Below are positions 25,238 through 34,958 of a DNA stretch of 36,507 bases, piece by piece. This DNA comes from Hyphomonas sp. BRH_c22. GTDB taxonomy: Bacteria > Pseudomonadota > Alphaproteobacteria > Caulobacterales > Hyphomonadaceae. Made by a program: the position numbers and the translations under genes. The number at the start of each line of letters is the position of its first letter. The stretch's first letter is position 1. The stretch covers positions 1 to 36,507 of the forward strand of contig NZ_LADU01000083.1 in NCBI RefSeq assembly GCF_000961795.1. The letters are read 5' to 3'. Below the pieces are notes generated by a model that was not told where the DNA came from, did not search any database, and saw only the letters and a program-made list of their open reading frames with translations.

Positions 25238-27664
25238 CTAGTGCGTTCTGGATGAACGCAACAACTGCCGAAGAACCGGTTCGATGCCGAGAATGCGTGC
25301 CGGCACCTGGATAGCGTTGACAATCGCATTGCCAACTCTGTACCGGGCGCTTCTCTTCACTGCCTTGACCGTATTCTCGATGTGTCGTTGTGTTTCTTCT
25401 GCCAACGGACTCACGGAGGCGTGATCCGATGGTTTCAGTCCGACTAATTCAACTTTCAGGTCAGCCACCTCATTCGAGAGGGCGCGCTTCATCTCCGCCC
25501 ACTCAATAACACGGTAACCTCCTGGTGCGGTGAAGGCGCGCGGATCGAATTCGGGGCCGAAGACCTCCCTGAAGGCAGTTAAAGTCTCTTCCGATGAGCG
25601 AAGGCTTTCAAGCTTTCGAACTAGGCCGGCCATCACTTTTTCCGTATATTGCACCTTTGAGCGCATAACACGCGCTGCTTCGCGGGCCTCTTCTGCCTCG
25701 CGAGCCAGTCGGGTCATTGCGAGTCGTGCCGTGTCTCCGCTTGCCGCCCGGGGTTCAAGTTGCTTGATACGATCCGTAAGATGCCGGTTTTGCACATTCT
25801 GGTGCTTCCAAACGCGGAAGCTTTTCCCCATGAGAGACGACAGGGGCGTCATGGCCAAAAGGACGGTGCGGACGTTGTGCAGCTCCTTAAGAATTACCTT
25901 CGCGTCGGCGCGGCTGATCGCCTTCAGCTTGTGCGCGAGAAGCAGTTCGTAAAGCTTGTTTGCCTGAATAGCCCAGAAAGTCTCAGCGCTTTCAGGCGCG
26001 ATTATCTTGTCCGATCGGTTCAGCGTGGGGTCAACGAAGCTCTCGACGTATTTTTCGACTTCGAGTTTGGCGAGCTTGCAGTTCAGGTGGCATGCCATCG
26101 CATCGAGCGTACCTGCGGGATCCGACAGGACTTCGGAGAACGGCACGACGAAGGGTGAAACTCTATCAGCTCCGTCCAAAGCGGCCACTTCAAGAATGGA
26201 GATGTTGTGGGTGATCCAGCTCATTAGGGTTTCATCAAGGTCCGCCCCGGTAATGTGCAGAAGATCGTTGCGGTAGCCAGGTTCGCGGCTGTTCCGTTTC
26301 TGCTGGCTCACGGCGCAGGCCATCGGGTCCCTCAGCAATGTGATCTGGTAGAATTCCCGAGTTGGTTCGACTAGACGAAGGGCGTCGCGCCAAACTGGCA
26401 GCGTAAGGGAAATTCGCGGATCCTTGATGACCCAGGCGTTCGAGTGCGCGTTGAAATTCTTGAGAATATCACAGGCGGCGACGTACTCATCCATCAGTTT
26501 TCGCGTGTGTTGCGGATTGATGATGTCAAATGCCGGTGTGGCCCAGTGTTGGTTAAGGGTTTCAAGGAGGCGGCCATTAAGCTGAACAACTCGCGCATCT
26601 TCAAAATAGCCTTTTGGGTTGTCATCATCGCCCGGGATAAGGTGCTCATCGTCGAACCACATGCCGAGGGCCCGCATGGCACCTCCAATCAGCGATGTGC
26701 CGGATCGATGAAAGCCTGTAATGACGACCGCTTTGGGGGTGCCGAGTACCGAGGGTCTGCTGATCTTGCGGCGCGCCTTCCCCTTTGGTGCTTTTTCCGC
26801 GTCATTGAAGAGAAGGGGGTGCGCCATCGGAGCGTTCGCGCGAACAATTACCTCTGGAAACGGCATGCCGTCCGGCGTCAAGACATGTCCGCGCCAGTCA
26901 TATTGATCATGTACATGGCATATCACGGGTTGTGAGGCCAAGCTTATTGTCTCATACAGGCCCCTATTTAGATGCAGCGGGAAATTCATTGACCGCGGAA
27001 GGTGAGTGACGGTCGTGCCCAAACTCATGCATGAGAATGCAAACGAAAGCTGGTCGACATGCTTTTCATGCGACTCTCCGAGCCGCTTCATGCAGGCCTC
27101 ATTAGCAAGCATCTCGAGCGCTAGGCGACGCCATTCGGACCTGAACTGCGCAATCATGTTCCCAGGAAGTACATAGAGACCGCCATTTAGGTTGGAAGAC
27201 AGCGTCGGGAAGCCCTCAATCGTCTGTGCCGAGAAAGATACGTTCTTTATGCCGAGATCCTCTGCAACCGTGCGGATCGTGTCCCAAGACGGGTTGGGGA
27301 AGTCGACTGGACAGCCAGCAACCGCCCATTTCAGTTCGGGAATGTGGGGTCTCGGATCTTCGATAAAAGCGAGGTCGGCATCGCACAGGACGACATAGTC
27401 ATACTCCCTGAGCGCCTCGGTATCGAGTTGGGAAATCTTGTTGCAGTATTTCTGGTCACCGAATTTCGGGACAGCGATGCAATTGACACCGAGAGTTTCC
27501 AGCCGATCGCTCAGTCTCGGGTCATCATAGACAATATGCACGAATATGTCGGCTGGTTTGACCCCGGCATTCTCAGTCAGAGTTGCCAGCCAAACATTCA
27601 ACTGAACGAGGAATTTTGTATGCTCGTCGACGACACAGCTGAAGGCAAATTTCCTAGGCTGCAT
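25238..27664 (-). CDS. glycosyltransferase-like / sulfotransferase / coiled-coil fusion protein
   Basis: An 808-residue protein. Residues 1-280 form a nucleotide-sugar-transferase-like domain with SCVVDEHTKF (9-18), the metal-binding CDADL (94-98), NLNGGLYVLPG (159-169) and HVHDQYDW. Residues 310-600 form a sulfotransferase domain with the PAPS 5'-phosphate loop ITGFHRSGTSLIGG (315-328), a probable 3'-phosphate site in KDPR-SLTLPVW, and LLRDPMACAVS. Residues about 640-715 are a heptad-rich coiled coil, followed by a basic tail. It most likely adds a sugar and a sulfate, or binds the glycan with the N-terminal domain. The ATG has AAGGGGA in front. It is the first gene of the 27664-22755 operon. 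Confidence 0.85.
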   Translation of the reverse strand: MQPRKFAFSCVVDEHTKFLVQLNVWLATLTENAGVKPADIFVHIVYDDPRLSDRLETLGVNCIAVPKFGDQKYCNKISQLDTEALREYDYVVLCDADLAFIEDPRPHIPELKWAVAGCPVDFPNPSWDTIRTVAEDLGIKNVSFSAQTIEGFPTLSSNLNGGLYVLPGNMIAQFRSEWRRLALEMLANEACMKRLGESHEKHVDQLSFAFSCMSLGTTVTHLPRSMNFPLHLNRGLYETISLASQPVICHVHDQYDWRGHVLTPDGMPFPEVIVRANAPMAHPLLFNDAEKAPKGKARRKISRPSVLGTPKAVVITGFHRSGTSLIGGAMRALGMWFDDEHLIPGDDDNPKGYFEDARVVQLNGRLLETLNQHWATPAFDIINPQHTRKLMDEYVAACDILKNFNAHSNAWVIKDPRISLTLPVWRDALRLVEPTREFYQITLLRDPMACAVSQQKRNSREPGYRNDLLHITGADLDETLMSWITHNISILEVAALDGADRVSPFVVPFSEVLSDPAGTLDAMACHLNCKLAKLEVEKYVESFVDPTLNRSDKIIAPESAETFWAIQANKLYELLLAHKLKAISRADAKVILKELHNVRTVLLAMTPLSSLMGKSFRVWKHQNVQNRHLTDRIKQLEPRAASGDTARLAMTRLAREAEEAREAARVMRSKVQYTEKVMAGLVRKLESLRSSEETLTAFREVFGPEFDPRAFTAPGGYRVIEWAEMKRALSNEVADLKVELVGLKPSDHASVSPLAEETQRHIENTVKAVKRSARYRVGNAIVNAIQVPARILGIEPVLRQLLRSSRTH

Positions 27665-28122
27665 TGTTTCCCCTTCTCGAACTCATCGTTAAACGACGTT
27701 TCGCCCCTTGATTCTCACCGGAGCGCTTCGATCCTGACTGATAAAAAATTTTGACCGACCCTGTGAACCTCCAGAGGGTGTAGGCGATCCGATTGAGCAA
27801 AAGCAAGGGCAAAGGAGAGTTATCTGGATTGGACGGAAAACGGCTATAAATTTGTCACTACCTGCCAAGTTCGCCTATATTTCAGGATTGAAAAAATCTC
27901 TGGTTGAGTTGCCCAAGTTTTGCCGGACATAACATGTTTCGACCCTGAGGCCTCGGCGATGCAACGATGCGTGAAACGCAGGGAGAAGCTGGCGGAAGGG
28001 GCGCAAAAAGAACGGCTATTAGGCGATGCACCGACTAGGTGTGATCTTTCAATAGTTTGTCCATTCGGGCCTGATCGGGGAGATTGATGTTGTGAGACGT
28101 CAACTCTACGAAAGGATACCGA
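27665..28122. other. non-coding tract upstream of the operon and IS remnant
   Basis: About 460 bases separating the divergent sulfotransferase-fusion gene and the transposase remnant. It must hold the promoter of the minus-strand operon. Only short open frames are present and none is supported. From about 28088 the sequence TGTTGTGAGACGTCAACTC may be the left end of the IS481-type element, but a matching right end was not found. Confidence 0.35.
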
Positions 28123-28820
28123 ATGGACATCCATGAGAATGCCCGAACCACGCCCCATAGTCGAGCCGAGATGGTCCGGCGTCATGGCATTTCGCGCCTG
28201 CCGGACACCGAAGGCGGCAAGCCAAAGAAGGTGTTTAAGGCCTATCCCATCGGCTATTTCCATATCGACATTGCCGAGGTGCGCACCAAAGAAGGCAAGC
28301 TCTTCATGTTCGTGGCCGTCGCCGGACCTCGAAGGCCGCCTTCGTCCAACTGCGTGAGCGCGCCAACACAAAGACGGCTGTCGCTTTCCTCAACGATCTC
28401 GTCGAAGCGATGCCCTATGCGATCCATACCGTCCTGACTGACAATGGCATACAGTTCGCCGAGCTGCCTAGGAACCGGGAGAAGCCGACCGCCCGCTGGC
28501 GCGGCCTTCCGTTTGACCGGACGTGCAGCGTGCATGGCATCGAGCACCGCCTGACAAAGCCCAACCACCCCTGGACCAATGGCCAGGTCGAACGCATGAA
28601 CTGCACCCTGAAGGACGACACCGTCCGTCGCTATCACTATGAAAGCCACGACAGTCTGAGAGCTTACCTTGCCGCCTTCGTCGACGCCTACAACTTCGCG
28701 AGGCGGCTGAAGACCCTCAAGGGGCTCACCCCGCTCGAGTTCGTCACCCAGCACTGGACAGACCAACCCAACCGCTTCAAGCTCAATCCAGCCCAGTACT
28801 TCCCGGGACTAAACGTCTAG
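28123..28820 (+). pseudogene. IS481-family transposase remnant (internal deletion plus frameshift)
   Basis: Two overlapping frames encode one broken transposase. The first (ATG 28123, AAAGGA upstream) starts MDIHENARTTPHSRAEMVRR and then jumps directly to HGISRLPDTEGGKPKK, a junction normally about 80-90 residues further on, so the DNA-binding region is deleted. The catalytic DDE triad is recognisable: Asp in YFHIDIAEV (about 49), Asp in LTDNGIQF and Glu in NGQVERMN. After VAV at about 28320 the frame breaks; adding one A after 28321 restores VDRTSKAAFVQLRERANTKTAV and continues into the second frame, ending FPGLNV at 28820. The total of about 232 codons compares with about 310-320 usual. It is inactive and lies just before rfbB. 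Confidence 0.88.
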
Positions 28821-28995
28821 ATGCGGCTAATGCGTTTGGTCATGGGGTAAATTGAGCAGATGAAACCGTGGTTGCGCGGAGTACTGCGTATGCAGGCTGT
28901 GTCGTTGATTGCTGGGTGGTGTTTCTATAACTAGTAAGATTGCCTCCGAATAAGCATTCGGACGCTCGGTACGCAAAAGCGATTTCGGAGATTGA

Positions 28996-30057
28996 ATGAA
29001 GTTCATCGTTACAGGCGGCGCTGGGTTTATCGGGTCGGCTTTGGTGCGGAATCTGGTGTTAGAGCAGGGCGCGGAAGTCGTTGTCGTCGATAAAATGACC
29101 TATGCGGCCAACCGGGCCAACATCACCCCGGCCGAGGCAACCGGGGGTTGCCGGTTGATCGTCGAGGACATCTGCAATCAGGCGGCGATGCAAGAGATCG
29201 TAGCGCGCGAAACACCGCAGCAAATTCTGCACTTGGCAGCCGAAAGTCATGTCGACCGGTCGATATCCGGGCCGCGCGATTTCATCGAGACCAATGTCAT
29301 CGGGACCTACAGCATGCTGGAGGCGGCGCGGGCCTACTGGGCGTCCTTGCAGGGAGAGGCGAAGGACACGTTCCGGTTCCTGCATGTATCGACAGACGAG
29401 GTGTATGGCTCCCTCGGCGACGACGGCCTGTTTCGGGAAACCACGCCTTATGACCCGTCTTCGCCCTATTCCGCATCAAAGGCCGCGTCTGACCATCTGG
29501 CCCATGCCTGGCACCGCACCTACGGTTTGCCCGTTGTCGTGTCGAACTGTTCTAACAATTACGGCCCTTACCATTTTCCCGAGAAACTGATCCCGCTGGT
29601 CATTCTCAATGCGCTAGAAGGGAAGCCACTGCCGGTGTACGGAACCGGTGCGAATGTGCGCGACTGGCTCTATGTTGACGACCATGCCCGTGCGCTGTCC
29701 CTGATCGCGACGACAGGGCGCGTTGGGCAAACGTATAATGTCGGCGGCCGGAACGAGCGGACGAACCTTCAGGTCGTCGAGGCGATCTGCGACACGCTGG
29801 ATGCCTTGCGTCCGACCGCTATGCCGAGACGCGACCTGATCACGTTCGTGGCCGATCGGCCCGGGCATGACCAGCGTTATGCTATCGACGCCACGAAGCT
29901 CGAAACCGAGCTTGGCTGGCAAGCCCAGGAAACATTTGAAACCGGTCTTCGAAAGACCGTTTCGTGGTATCTCGACAATCCTGACTGGTGGCAGCCACTG
30001 AGGAAGTCGGTCTATTCAGGCGAACGGCTCGGCCTTGAAGCGGCCGTCAAAGCGTGA
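28996..30057 (+). CDS. rfbB: dTDP-glucose 4,6-dehydratase
   Basis: The NAD-dependent enzyme makes dTDP-4-keto-6-deoxy-glucose, second step of dTDP-L-rhamnose synthesis. The 353-residue extended short-chain dehydrogenase has the nucleotide loop GGAGFIGS (7-14), the catalytic Thr-Asp-Glu in STDEVYG (132-138), the Tyr-x3-Lys pair in YSASK (158-162) and the [16 protein letters not shown] block. The ATG has GGAG six bases before it. It leads an rfbB-rfbD-rfbA operon, and the upstream neighbour is a dead transposase instead of rfbC. Confidence 0.96.
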   Translation: MKFIVTGGAGFIGSALVRNLVLEQGAEVVVVDKMTYAANRANITPAEATGGCRLIVEDICNQAAMQEIVARETPQQILHLAAESHVDRSISGPRDFIETNVIGTYSMLEAARAYWASLQGEAKDTFRFLHVSTDEVYGSLGDDGLFRETTPYDPSSPYSASKAASDHLAHAWHRTYGLPVVVSNCSNNYGPYHFPEKLIPLVILNALEGKPLPVYGTGANVRDWLYVDDHARALSLIATTGRVGQTYNVGGRNERTNLQVVEAICDTLDALRPTAMPRRDLITFVADRPGHDQRYAIDATKLETELGWQAQETFETGLRKTVSWYLDNPDWWQPLRKSVYSGERLGLEAAVKA

Positions 30058-30091
30058 TCTGGCAATCGGTCTGAAGCCGGAAAAACCGAAC

Positions 30092-30997
30092 ATGCGTGAT
30101 ATCCTGAATATTCTCGTTGCCGGACGCGCTGGACAAGTTGCGCAGGCACTGGCCAACCTGCCGGCGACGTCGGATGTCGCGATCTCAACAATGGGGCGGC
30201 CAGAACTGGACATTTGTGATGCGGCGATGGTTGAAGCTGCAGTCGATTCGGTGGCGCCGGATATGATCGTCAATGCGGCTGCATATACAGCGGTTGACCA
30301 AGCCGAGTCCGACTCTGCCGCGGCGTTCGCCGTAAATCGCGATGGGGCCGCCAATCTGGCGAGAGCCGCAGCGGCACGTCGTATCCCGATCCTCCACCTT
30401 TCGACGGACTATGTTTTCGACGGAACGAAGAAGTCACCCTATGAGGAAATTGACCCGGTCGCGCCGCTCGGCGTGTATGGTGCCTCCAAGCTCGCTGGCG
30501 AACAGGAGGTCGCGGCTGCGAATGCAGCACATGTCATCCTGCGGACGGCATGGGTTTACAGCCCGGTCGGGAAGAACTTCCTGAAAACCATGCTGCGGGT
30601 GGCGGACGGCCGGGAAGAACTTGGCGTTGTGGACGATCAGGTCGGCAATCCGACCAGCGCGGATGACATCGCTTTGGGACTGGTCGCCGTCGCCCGGAGA
30701 ATCGCCGATGACCAAAACTGGACGCCGGGCGTCTATCACATGACGGGCGCTGGTGAGGCGAGCTGGGCTGATTTCGCTGCGTTCATTTTCGAAGCCAGCG
30801 ACGCGCTAGGCGGGCCCACGGCACGTGTGAGACGGATCACGTCTGCAGACTACCCGACGCCGGTCAAGCGCCCTGCTAATTCCCGTCTTGATTGCAGCCG
30901 CCTGTCTGCAGCATTCGGGGTGACATTGCCTGCGTGGCAGGGCAGTACGCGGACCTGTGTGAAAGAACTCATCGGAACAAGAGGTTGGAATTCATGA
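30092..30997 (+). CDS. rfbD: dTDP-4-dehydrorhamnose reductase
   Basis: The enzyme reduces dTDP-4-keto-L-rhamnose to dTDP-L-rhamnose with NAD(P)H, the last step of the pathway. The protein is 301 residues from the ATG at 30092, which has GGAAA nine bases upstream; a TTG at 30035 inside rfbB is also open but adds a non-family tail. Landmarks are the short nucleotide loop GRAGQVA (11-17), STDYVFDG (104-111) and the catalytic YGASK (129-133). It begins 34 bases after rfbB and overlaps rfbA by four bases (ATGA), so the three genes are one operon. Confidence 0.95.
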   Translation: MRDILNILVAGRAGQVAQALANLPATSDVAISTMGRPELDICDAAMVEAAVDSVAPDMIVNAAAYTAVDQAESDSAAAFAVNRDGAANLARAAAARRIPILHLSTDYVFDGTKKSPYEEIDPVAPLGVYGASKLAGEQEVAAANAAHVILRTAWVYSPVGKNFLKTMLRVADGREELGVVDDQVGNPTSADDIALGLVAVARRIADDQNWTPGVYHMTGAGEASWADFAAFIFEASDALGGPTARVRRITSADYPTPVKRPANSRLDCSRLSAAFGVTLPAWQGSTRTCVKELIGTRGWNS

Positions 30998-31863
30998 AGG
31001 GTATAATCCTGGCAGGCGGCAAGGGCACCCGGCTGCACCCGATTACACGCGGCGTCTCGAAACAATTGCTGCCTGTCTATGACAAGCCAATGATCTATCA
31101 TCCCGTCACCACGCTGATGCTGGCGGGGATCCGTGACATCCTGATCATCTCCATGCCCGACGCGCTGCCGACCTATCGGCAGCTGCTCGGTGACGGAAGT
31201 GCGTGGGGCATGAATTTCGCCTATGCCCAACAGCCTGAGCCGCGCGGGCTGGCCGAAGCCTTCCTCATCGGGTCTGATTTTGTGGCTGGCCAGCCTAGTG
31301 CGCTCGCGCTTGGCGACAACATGTTCTACGGCTCGGGTCTTGGCAACGAACTGACCAAGGCTGGCCAGATTACGAGCGGCGCTGAAGTGTTTGCCTGTCA
31401 GGTTAACAATCCAGCCGAATTCGGCATTGTCGAGATTGATGATGATGGCAAGGCGCTGTCGATTGAAGAAAAGCCGAAGGACCCGAAGAGCAACTGGGCT
31501 GTCACAGGGCTCTATTTCTACGACAAGGACGTTGTCGATATTGCCCGGGAGGTCAAGCCATCGGCACGTGGTGAGCTTGAGATCACGACGGTCAACGAAG
31601 CCTACCTCGAGCGCGGGGACCTGAAAGTCCATCGCCTCGCGCGAGGAACGGCCTGGCTCGATGCGGGCACGTTTGACGGCCTTATCCAGGCTTCGCAATT
31701 CGTGCAGACGGTGGAAAAACGCCAGGGAATGAAGATTGCCTGTCCTGAAGAAGTGGCGTGGCGCATGGGCTTCATCGATGATGCCCACCTCGAAAAGCTG
31801 GCATCTGAATATCGCAACGAATATGGCACCTATCTCAGCGGGTTGCTAACCCACTGGGGCTGA
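30994..31863 (+). CDS. rfbA: glucose-1-phosphate thymidylyltransferase
   Basis: The enzyme makes dTDP-glucose from glucose-1-phosphate and dTTP, first step of the dTDP-rhamnose pathway and its usual feedback point. The protein has 289 residues from the ATG at 30994, which overlaps the rfbD stop (ATGA). Landmarks are [13 protein letters not shown] at 6-18, [15 protein letters not shown], the [10 protein letters not shown] metal and nucleotide segment, and [10 protein letters not shown]. The frame is open for 34 codons further upstream inside rfbD, but family starts match the [12 protein letters not shown]. The gene ends 3 bases before a convergent GT2 gene. Confidence 0.96.
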   Translation: MKGIILAGGKGTRLHPITRGVSKQLLPVYDKPMIYHPVTTLMLAGIRDILIISMPDALPTYRQLLGDGSAWGMNFAYAQQPEPRGLAEAFLIGSDFVAGQPSALALGDNMFYGSGLGNELTKAGQITSGAEVFACQVNNPAEFGIVEIDDDGKALSIEEKPKDPKSNWAVTGLYFYDKDVVDIAREVKPSARGELEITTVNEAYLERGDLKVHRLARGTAWLDAGTFDGLIQASQFVQTVEKRQGMKIACPEEVAWRMGFIDDAHLEKLASEYRNEYGTYLSGLLTHWG

Positions 31864-31866
31864 GCG

Positions 31867-32880
31867 TCAGTGCTTCCTGAATTCGCGTACGTGTGCCTTT
31901 CGCTGACTCATGCGCAAGGGATTCCACGCCATGGCGCGGGCAAGCGCCCAGAGTGATACAGTGCGCGGCGGACTGTTTTTTTGGCGCAATTGCAACGCCG
32001 ACAGGCCGCGTACGCCATCCCGCATGCCTAGCCAGGTCTGCCGTACGCGGCCGGTCATCACGCCGCGCACCAGGATATAGGCCGATAGCAATACATGGCC
32101 GGGCAGCGTCAGCCAGAACAGCGGGGCAGGCATGTTCTTGGCATAGGTCCACACCCGGTTGCGGGCGCCATGATAGGTGGCAAAGTCGCTGACACGTCCT
32201 GACAGGCCGCCGCCGACATGATGGATGACGGCCTCTGGAAGGAACACACAGGTCTCGCCCGCCAGCCGCAGCCGGAAGCCGAGATCGACGTCCTCGCAGA
32301 AGCAAAAGAATGACTCGTCGAACCCGCCATGTGCGAGGAACAGCTGCCTGTCGAACACGGCTCCCGCCCCGCATGGACTGAAGCATTCCCCTTCGCCGGG
32401 CAACTCGGATGCCGGGCGTCCAAAGCCGCCACGCCACGGAATGCCGAGGATCAGATAGGCATCGCCAACGCCGTCAAGTCGCGATGGATCCATCAGGTCG
32501 AACTGGGCCGAGGCGAACATGCGCGTGCCAGGATGGCGTTGCTGCCCTTCGGCGATTTTCTGCAGCCAGTCAGGCCGTGCTGCAGCATCGGGGTTCAACA
32601 GGGCGAGCCAGGTTCCGCCGGCACGGGCCGCGCCGAGATTGTTGCCGCGGGCAAACCCGTGATTCTCAGTTTCGGCCATCAGGGTGAAGGCGGGCAGGCC
32701 GCTCGTGTCCAGATTATCAATCGAGCCGTCAGAAGAGGCATTGTCGACGAGGATGACCTCGAAATCACGTCGTGTCTGCGCTGCCAGAGAGGTCAGCGCG
32801 CCCTGCACAAAGGGACCGCCATTATAGTTGACGATGATGACGGAAAAGGTCGGAGCCTGCGTAGTCAGTTGAATCTCCAC
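31867..32880 (-). CDS. GT2-family glycosyltransferase, rhamnosyltransferase-like
   Basis: A 337-residue GT-A protein with VIIVNYNGG (14-22), VDNASSDGS (45-53), NHGFARGNNLG (73-83), LLNPDA (94-99) as the metal site, and the catalytic-side CEDVDLGFRLRLAG block near 190-205. This pattern is that of WbbL-like transferases, several of which use dTDP-L-rhamnose, and the gene abuts the rfbBDA operon, which favours a rhamnosyltransferase. A hydrophobic LTLPGHVLLSAYILV near the C-terminus may touch the membrane. It converges on rfbA and is divergent from phhA, with about 194 bases between start codons. The donor remains an inference. Confidence 0.85.
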   Translation of the reverse strand: MEIQLTTQAPTFSVIIVNYNGGPFVQGALTSLAAQTRRDFEVILVDNASSDGSIDNLDTSGLPAFTLMAETENHGFARGNNLGAARAGGTWLALLNPDAAARPDWLQKIAEGQQRHPGTRMFASAQFDLMDPSRLDGVGDAYLILGIPWRGGFGRPASELPGEGECFSPCGAGAVFDRQLFLAHGGFDESFFCFCEDVDLGFRLRLAGETCVFLPEAVIHHVGGGLSGRVSDFATYHGARNRVWTYAKNMPAPLFWLTLPGHVLLSAYILVRGVMTGRVRQTWLGMRDGVRGLSALQLRQKNSPPRTVSLWALARAMAWNPLRMSQRKAHVREFRKH

Positions 32881-33074
32881 CTATAGTCCCCGATAGGGGC
32901 ATAGGGCCTCAGTGTGGCGCAATGCAACAGGTATCGGCACAGGGTGAACGGAGAATTTAGTAACAAATGAAACTTTTTTTGCGGCTGGATGGTTCAATCC
33001 ACTGCGGAAAGAGCGCATAATTGCGTTTCTGGCGAGATTCCCGTTGCGCCAGAGCCAGTTTGCGGAAGCGGCCC

Positions 33075-33989
33075 ATGAACAACAGCACACAAACGCCCCC
33101 GAAGAATCGTTATGCGACTGCGCCTCGCGCGGCGGATTTCACGATCGACCAGGACTGGGGCTCCTATACAGCGGCCGAGCATGACCGGTGGGACAGGCTG
33201 TTCCGCCGCCAGCGCGAGGTGACACGTGGCCGGGCATGCCAGGCGGTCCTTGATGCAATGACGGCGCTGGAGCTGTCTGCATCCGGCATTCCCGACATGG
33301 CCCAGCTGTCAGACCGGCTGGAGCCGCTGACGGGATGGCGCATCGTGCCGGTTGCAGAGCTGGTGCCGGATGACGTGTTCTTCAATCACCTCGCCAACCG
33401 GCGGTTCCCGGCAGGCGCCTTCATCCGGCCTGAGGCAGAATTCGACTATTTGCAGGAACCGGATATCTTTCACGACATATTCGGCCATGTGCCGATGCTG
33501 GCCAATCCTATCTTTGCCGACTTCATGGAAGCCTATGGCAAGGGCGGGCAGCGGGCGATGGATCTGGGTCAGCTGCACAACCTGGCGCGCCTGTACTGGT
33601 ACACGGTTGAATTCGGCCTGATTCGCGAAGGCGGGGCCTTGCGCATTTACGGGGCCGGCATCCTGTCCAGCCCGAACGAGACCGTGTTCGCTCTGGAAGG
33701 TGAAAGCCCGAACCGGATCGGGTTCGACCTGCAGCGTATCATGCGGACAAAATACATCATTGATGATTTCCAGCAGACCTATTTCGTGATCGACAGTTTC
33801 GAAGCCTTGCTGGAGGCCTGCTACAAGGACTTCGGAAACGTCTATGCCGAGGTCAGGGGAAAGCCCGATTACGAAGCCCACCAGGTTGCGCCGGGTGATG
33901 AGGTCCTCAACCGGGGCACGCTGGCCTATTTCGAGAAGCGAAAAGCCGGCCTATTGACCCCTTCGGAAAAAGCCCGCACGTCGACATAA
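33075..33989 (+). CDS. phhA: phenylalanine 4-monooxygenase (phenylalanine hydroxylase)
   Basis: The pterin-dependent, non-haem-iron enzyme converts phenylalanine to tyrosine. The protein has 304 residues from the ATG at 33075, which has GGAA upstream; the frame is open to 33021 but that tail is unlike the family. Iron ligands are visible as the two histidines of HDIFGH (133 and 138) and Glu in WYTVEFGL (179). The [19 protein letters not shown] block is also diagnostic. Its stop codon shares one base with the start of the UDP-xylose synthase gene (TAATG). That coupling to a nucleotide-sugar gene has no obvious metabolic logic and may be simple packing. Confidence 0.95.
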   Translation: MNNSTQTPPKNRYATAPRAADFTIDQDWGSYTAAEHDRWDRLFRRQREVTRGRACQAVLDAMTALELSASGIPDMAQLSDRLEPLTGWRIVPVAELVPDDVFFNHLANRRFPAGAFIRPEAEFDYLQEPDIFHDIFGHVPMLANPIFADFMEAYGKGGQRAMDLGQLHNLARLYWYTVEFGLIREGGALRIYGAGILSSPNETVFALEGESPNRIGFDLQRIMRTKYIIDDFQQTYFVIDSFEALLEACYKDFGNVYAEVRGKPDYEAHQVAPGDEVLNRGTLAYFEKRKAGLLTPSEKARTST

Positions 33990-34942
33990 TGCATTATGTC
34001 CCTCGTATTCTCGTCACCGGCGGCGCTGGTTTCATCGGTTCATTCCTGTGCGAGCGCCTGCTCGAGACCGGGGCCGAAGTCCTCTGTGTCGACAATTTCT
34101 TCACCGGCCGGCGGACGAATGTCGCCCACCTGCTCGACAATCCGAAATTCGAGGTGATGCGTCATGACGTGACGTTCCCGCTCTTTGTGGAAGTTGACCA
34201 GATCTATAATCTCGCCTGCCCGGCAAGCCCGATCCATTACCAGTTCGACCCTGTCCAGACGACCAAGACCAGTGTGCACGGGGCCATCAACATGCTGGGT
34301 CTCGCCAAGCGCACCCGCGCGCGCATCCTGCAGGCGTCAACGTCGGAAGTGTATGGCGATCCGGTGATCCACCCGCAGACCGAGGACTACTGGGGCAATG
34401 TGAACCCGATCGGTCCGCGCAGCTGTTACGACGAAGGCAAGCGGTGCGCCGAGACCCTGTTTTTCGACTATCACCGCCAGCACAAGGTCGAAATCAAGGT
34501 GGCGCGTATATTCAACACCTATGGCCCGCGCATGCATCCGAATGACGGACGGGTTGTATCAAACTTCATCGTGCAGGCCCTGAAAGGCGAAGACATCACG
34601 CTTTACGGCGATGGCAACCAGACGCGCAGCTTCTGCTATGTGTCCGATCTCGTGACGGGACTGGTATCGCTGATGGGGACGGGTCCTGAATTTACCGGAC
34701 CGGTGAATATCGGCAATCCGGGCGAGTTCACCATCCGCCAGCTGGCCGAGCGGGTGATCGACCTGACGGGGTCTAAGTCGAAACTGGTCCATCGCCCCTT
34801 GCCGCAGGATGACCCAAGACAGCGCCAGCCCGACATCACGCTGGCCCGTGACAAGCTCGGCTGGGAACCGACGGTCAGGCTTGATGACGGCCTGAAGCCG
34901 ACGATTGCCTATTTCGAGGAAGAGATCCGGGTGATGGGCTGA
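33989..34942 (+). CDS. UDP-glucuronate decarboxylase (UDP-xylose synthase)
   Basis: A 317-residue short-chain dehydrogenase that converts UDP-glucuronate to UDP-xylose with bound NAD. The nucleotide loop is GGAGFIGS (11-18). The block [12 protein letters not shown] (74-85), the STSEVYGDP segment (117-125), SCYDEGKR with the catalytic Tyr147 and Lys151, and [22 protein letters not shown] are all diagnostic of UXS rather than GalE or RfbB. The ATG overlaps the phhA stop by one base. It would supply xylose for the surface glycan. No UDP-glucose dehydrogenase is in the window, so UDP-glucuronate must come from elsewhere. Confidence 0.92.
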   Translation: MHYVPRILVTGGAGFIGSFLCERLLETGAEVLCVDNFFTGRRTNVAHLLDNPKFEVMRHDVTFPLFVEVDQIYNLACPASPIHYQFDPVQTTKTSVHGAINMLGLAKRTRARILQASTSEVYGDPVIHPQTEDYWGNVNPIGPRSCYDEGKRCAETLFFDYHRQHKVEIKVARIFNTYGPRMHPNDGRVVSNFIVQALKGEDITLYGDGNQTRSFCYVSDLVTGLVSLMGTGPEFTGPVNIGNPGEFTIRQLAERVIDLTGSKSKLVHRPLPQDDPRQRQPDITLARDKLGWEPTVRLDDGLKPTIAYFEEEIRVMG

Positions 34943-34958
34943 GGCCCCGCATGTCCAG

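Noticed and set aside
28040..28990. complete IS element with terminal inverted repeats
   Set aside because: No convincing matching ends or target duplication could be found by eye on the two sides of the transposase remnant.
30850..31788. 312-codon minus-strand frame
   Set aside because: Antisense to rfbD/rfbA; shadow frame.
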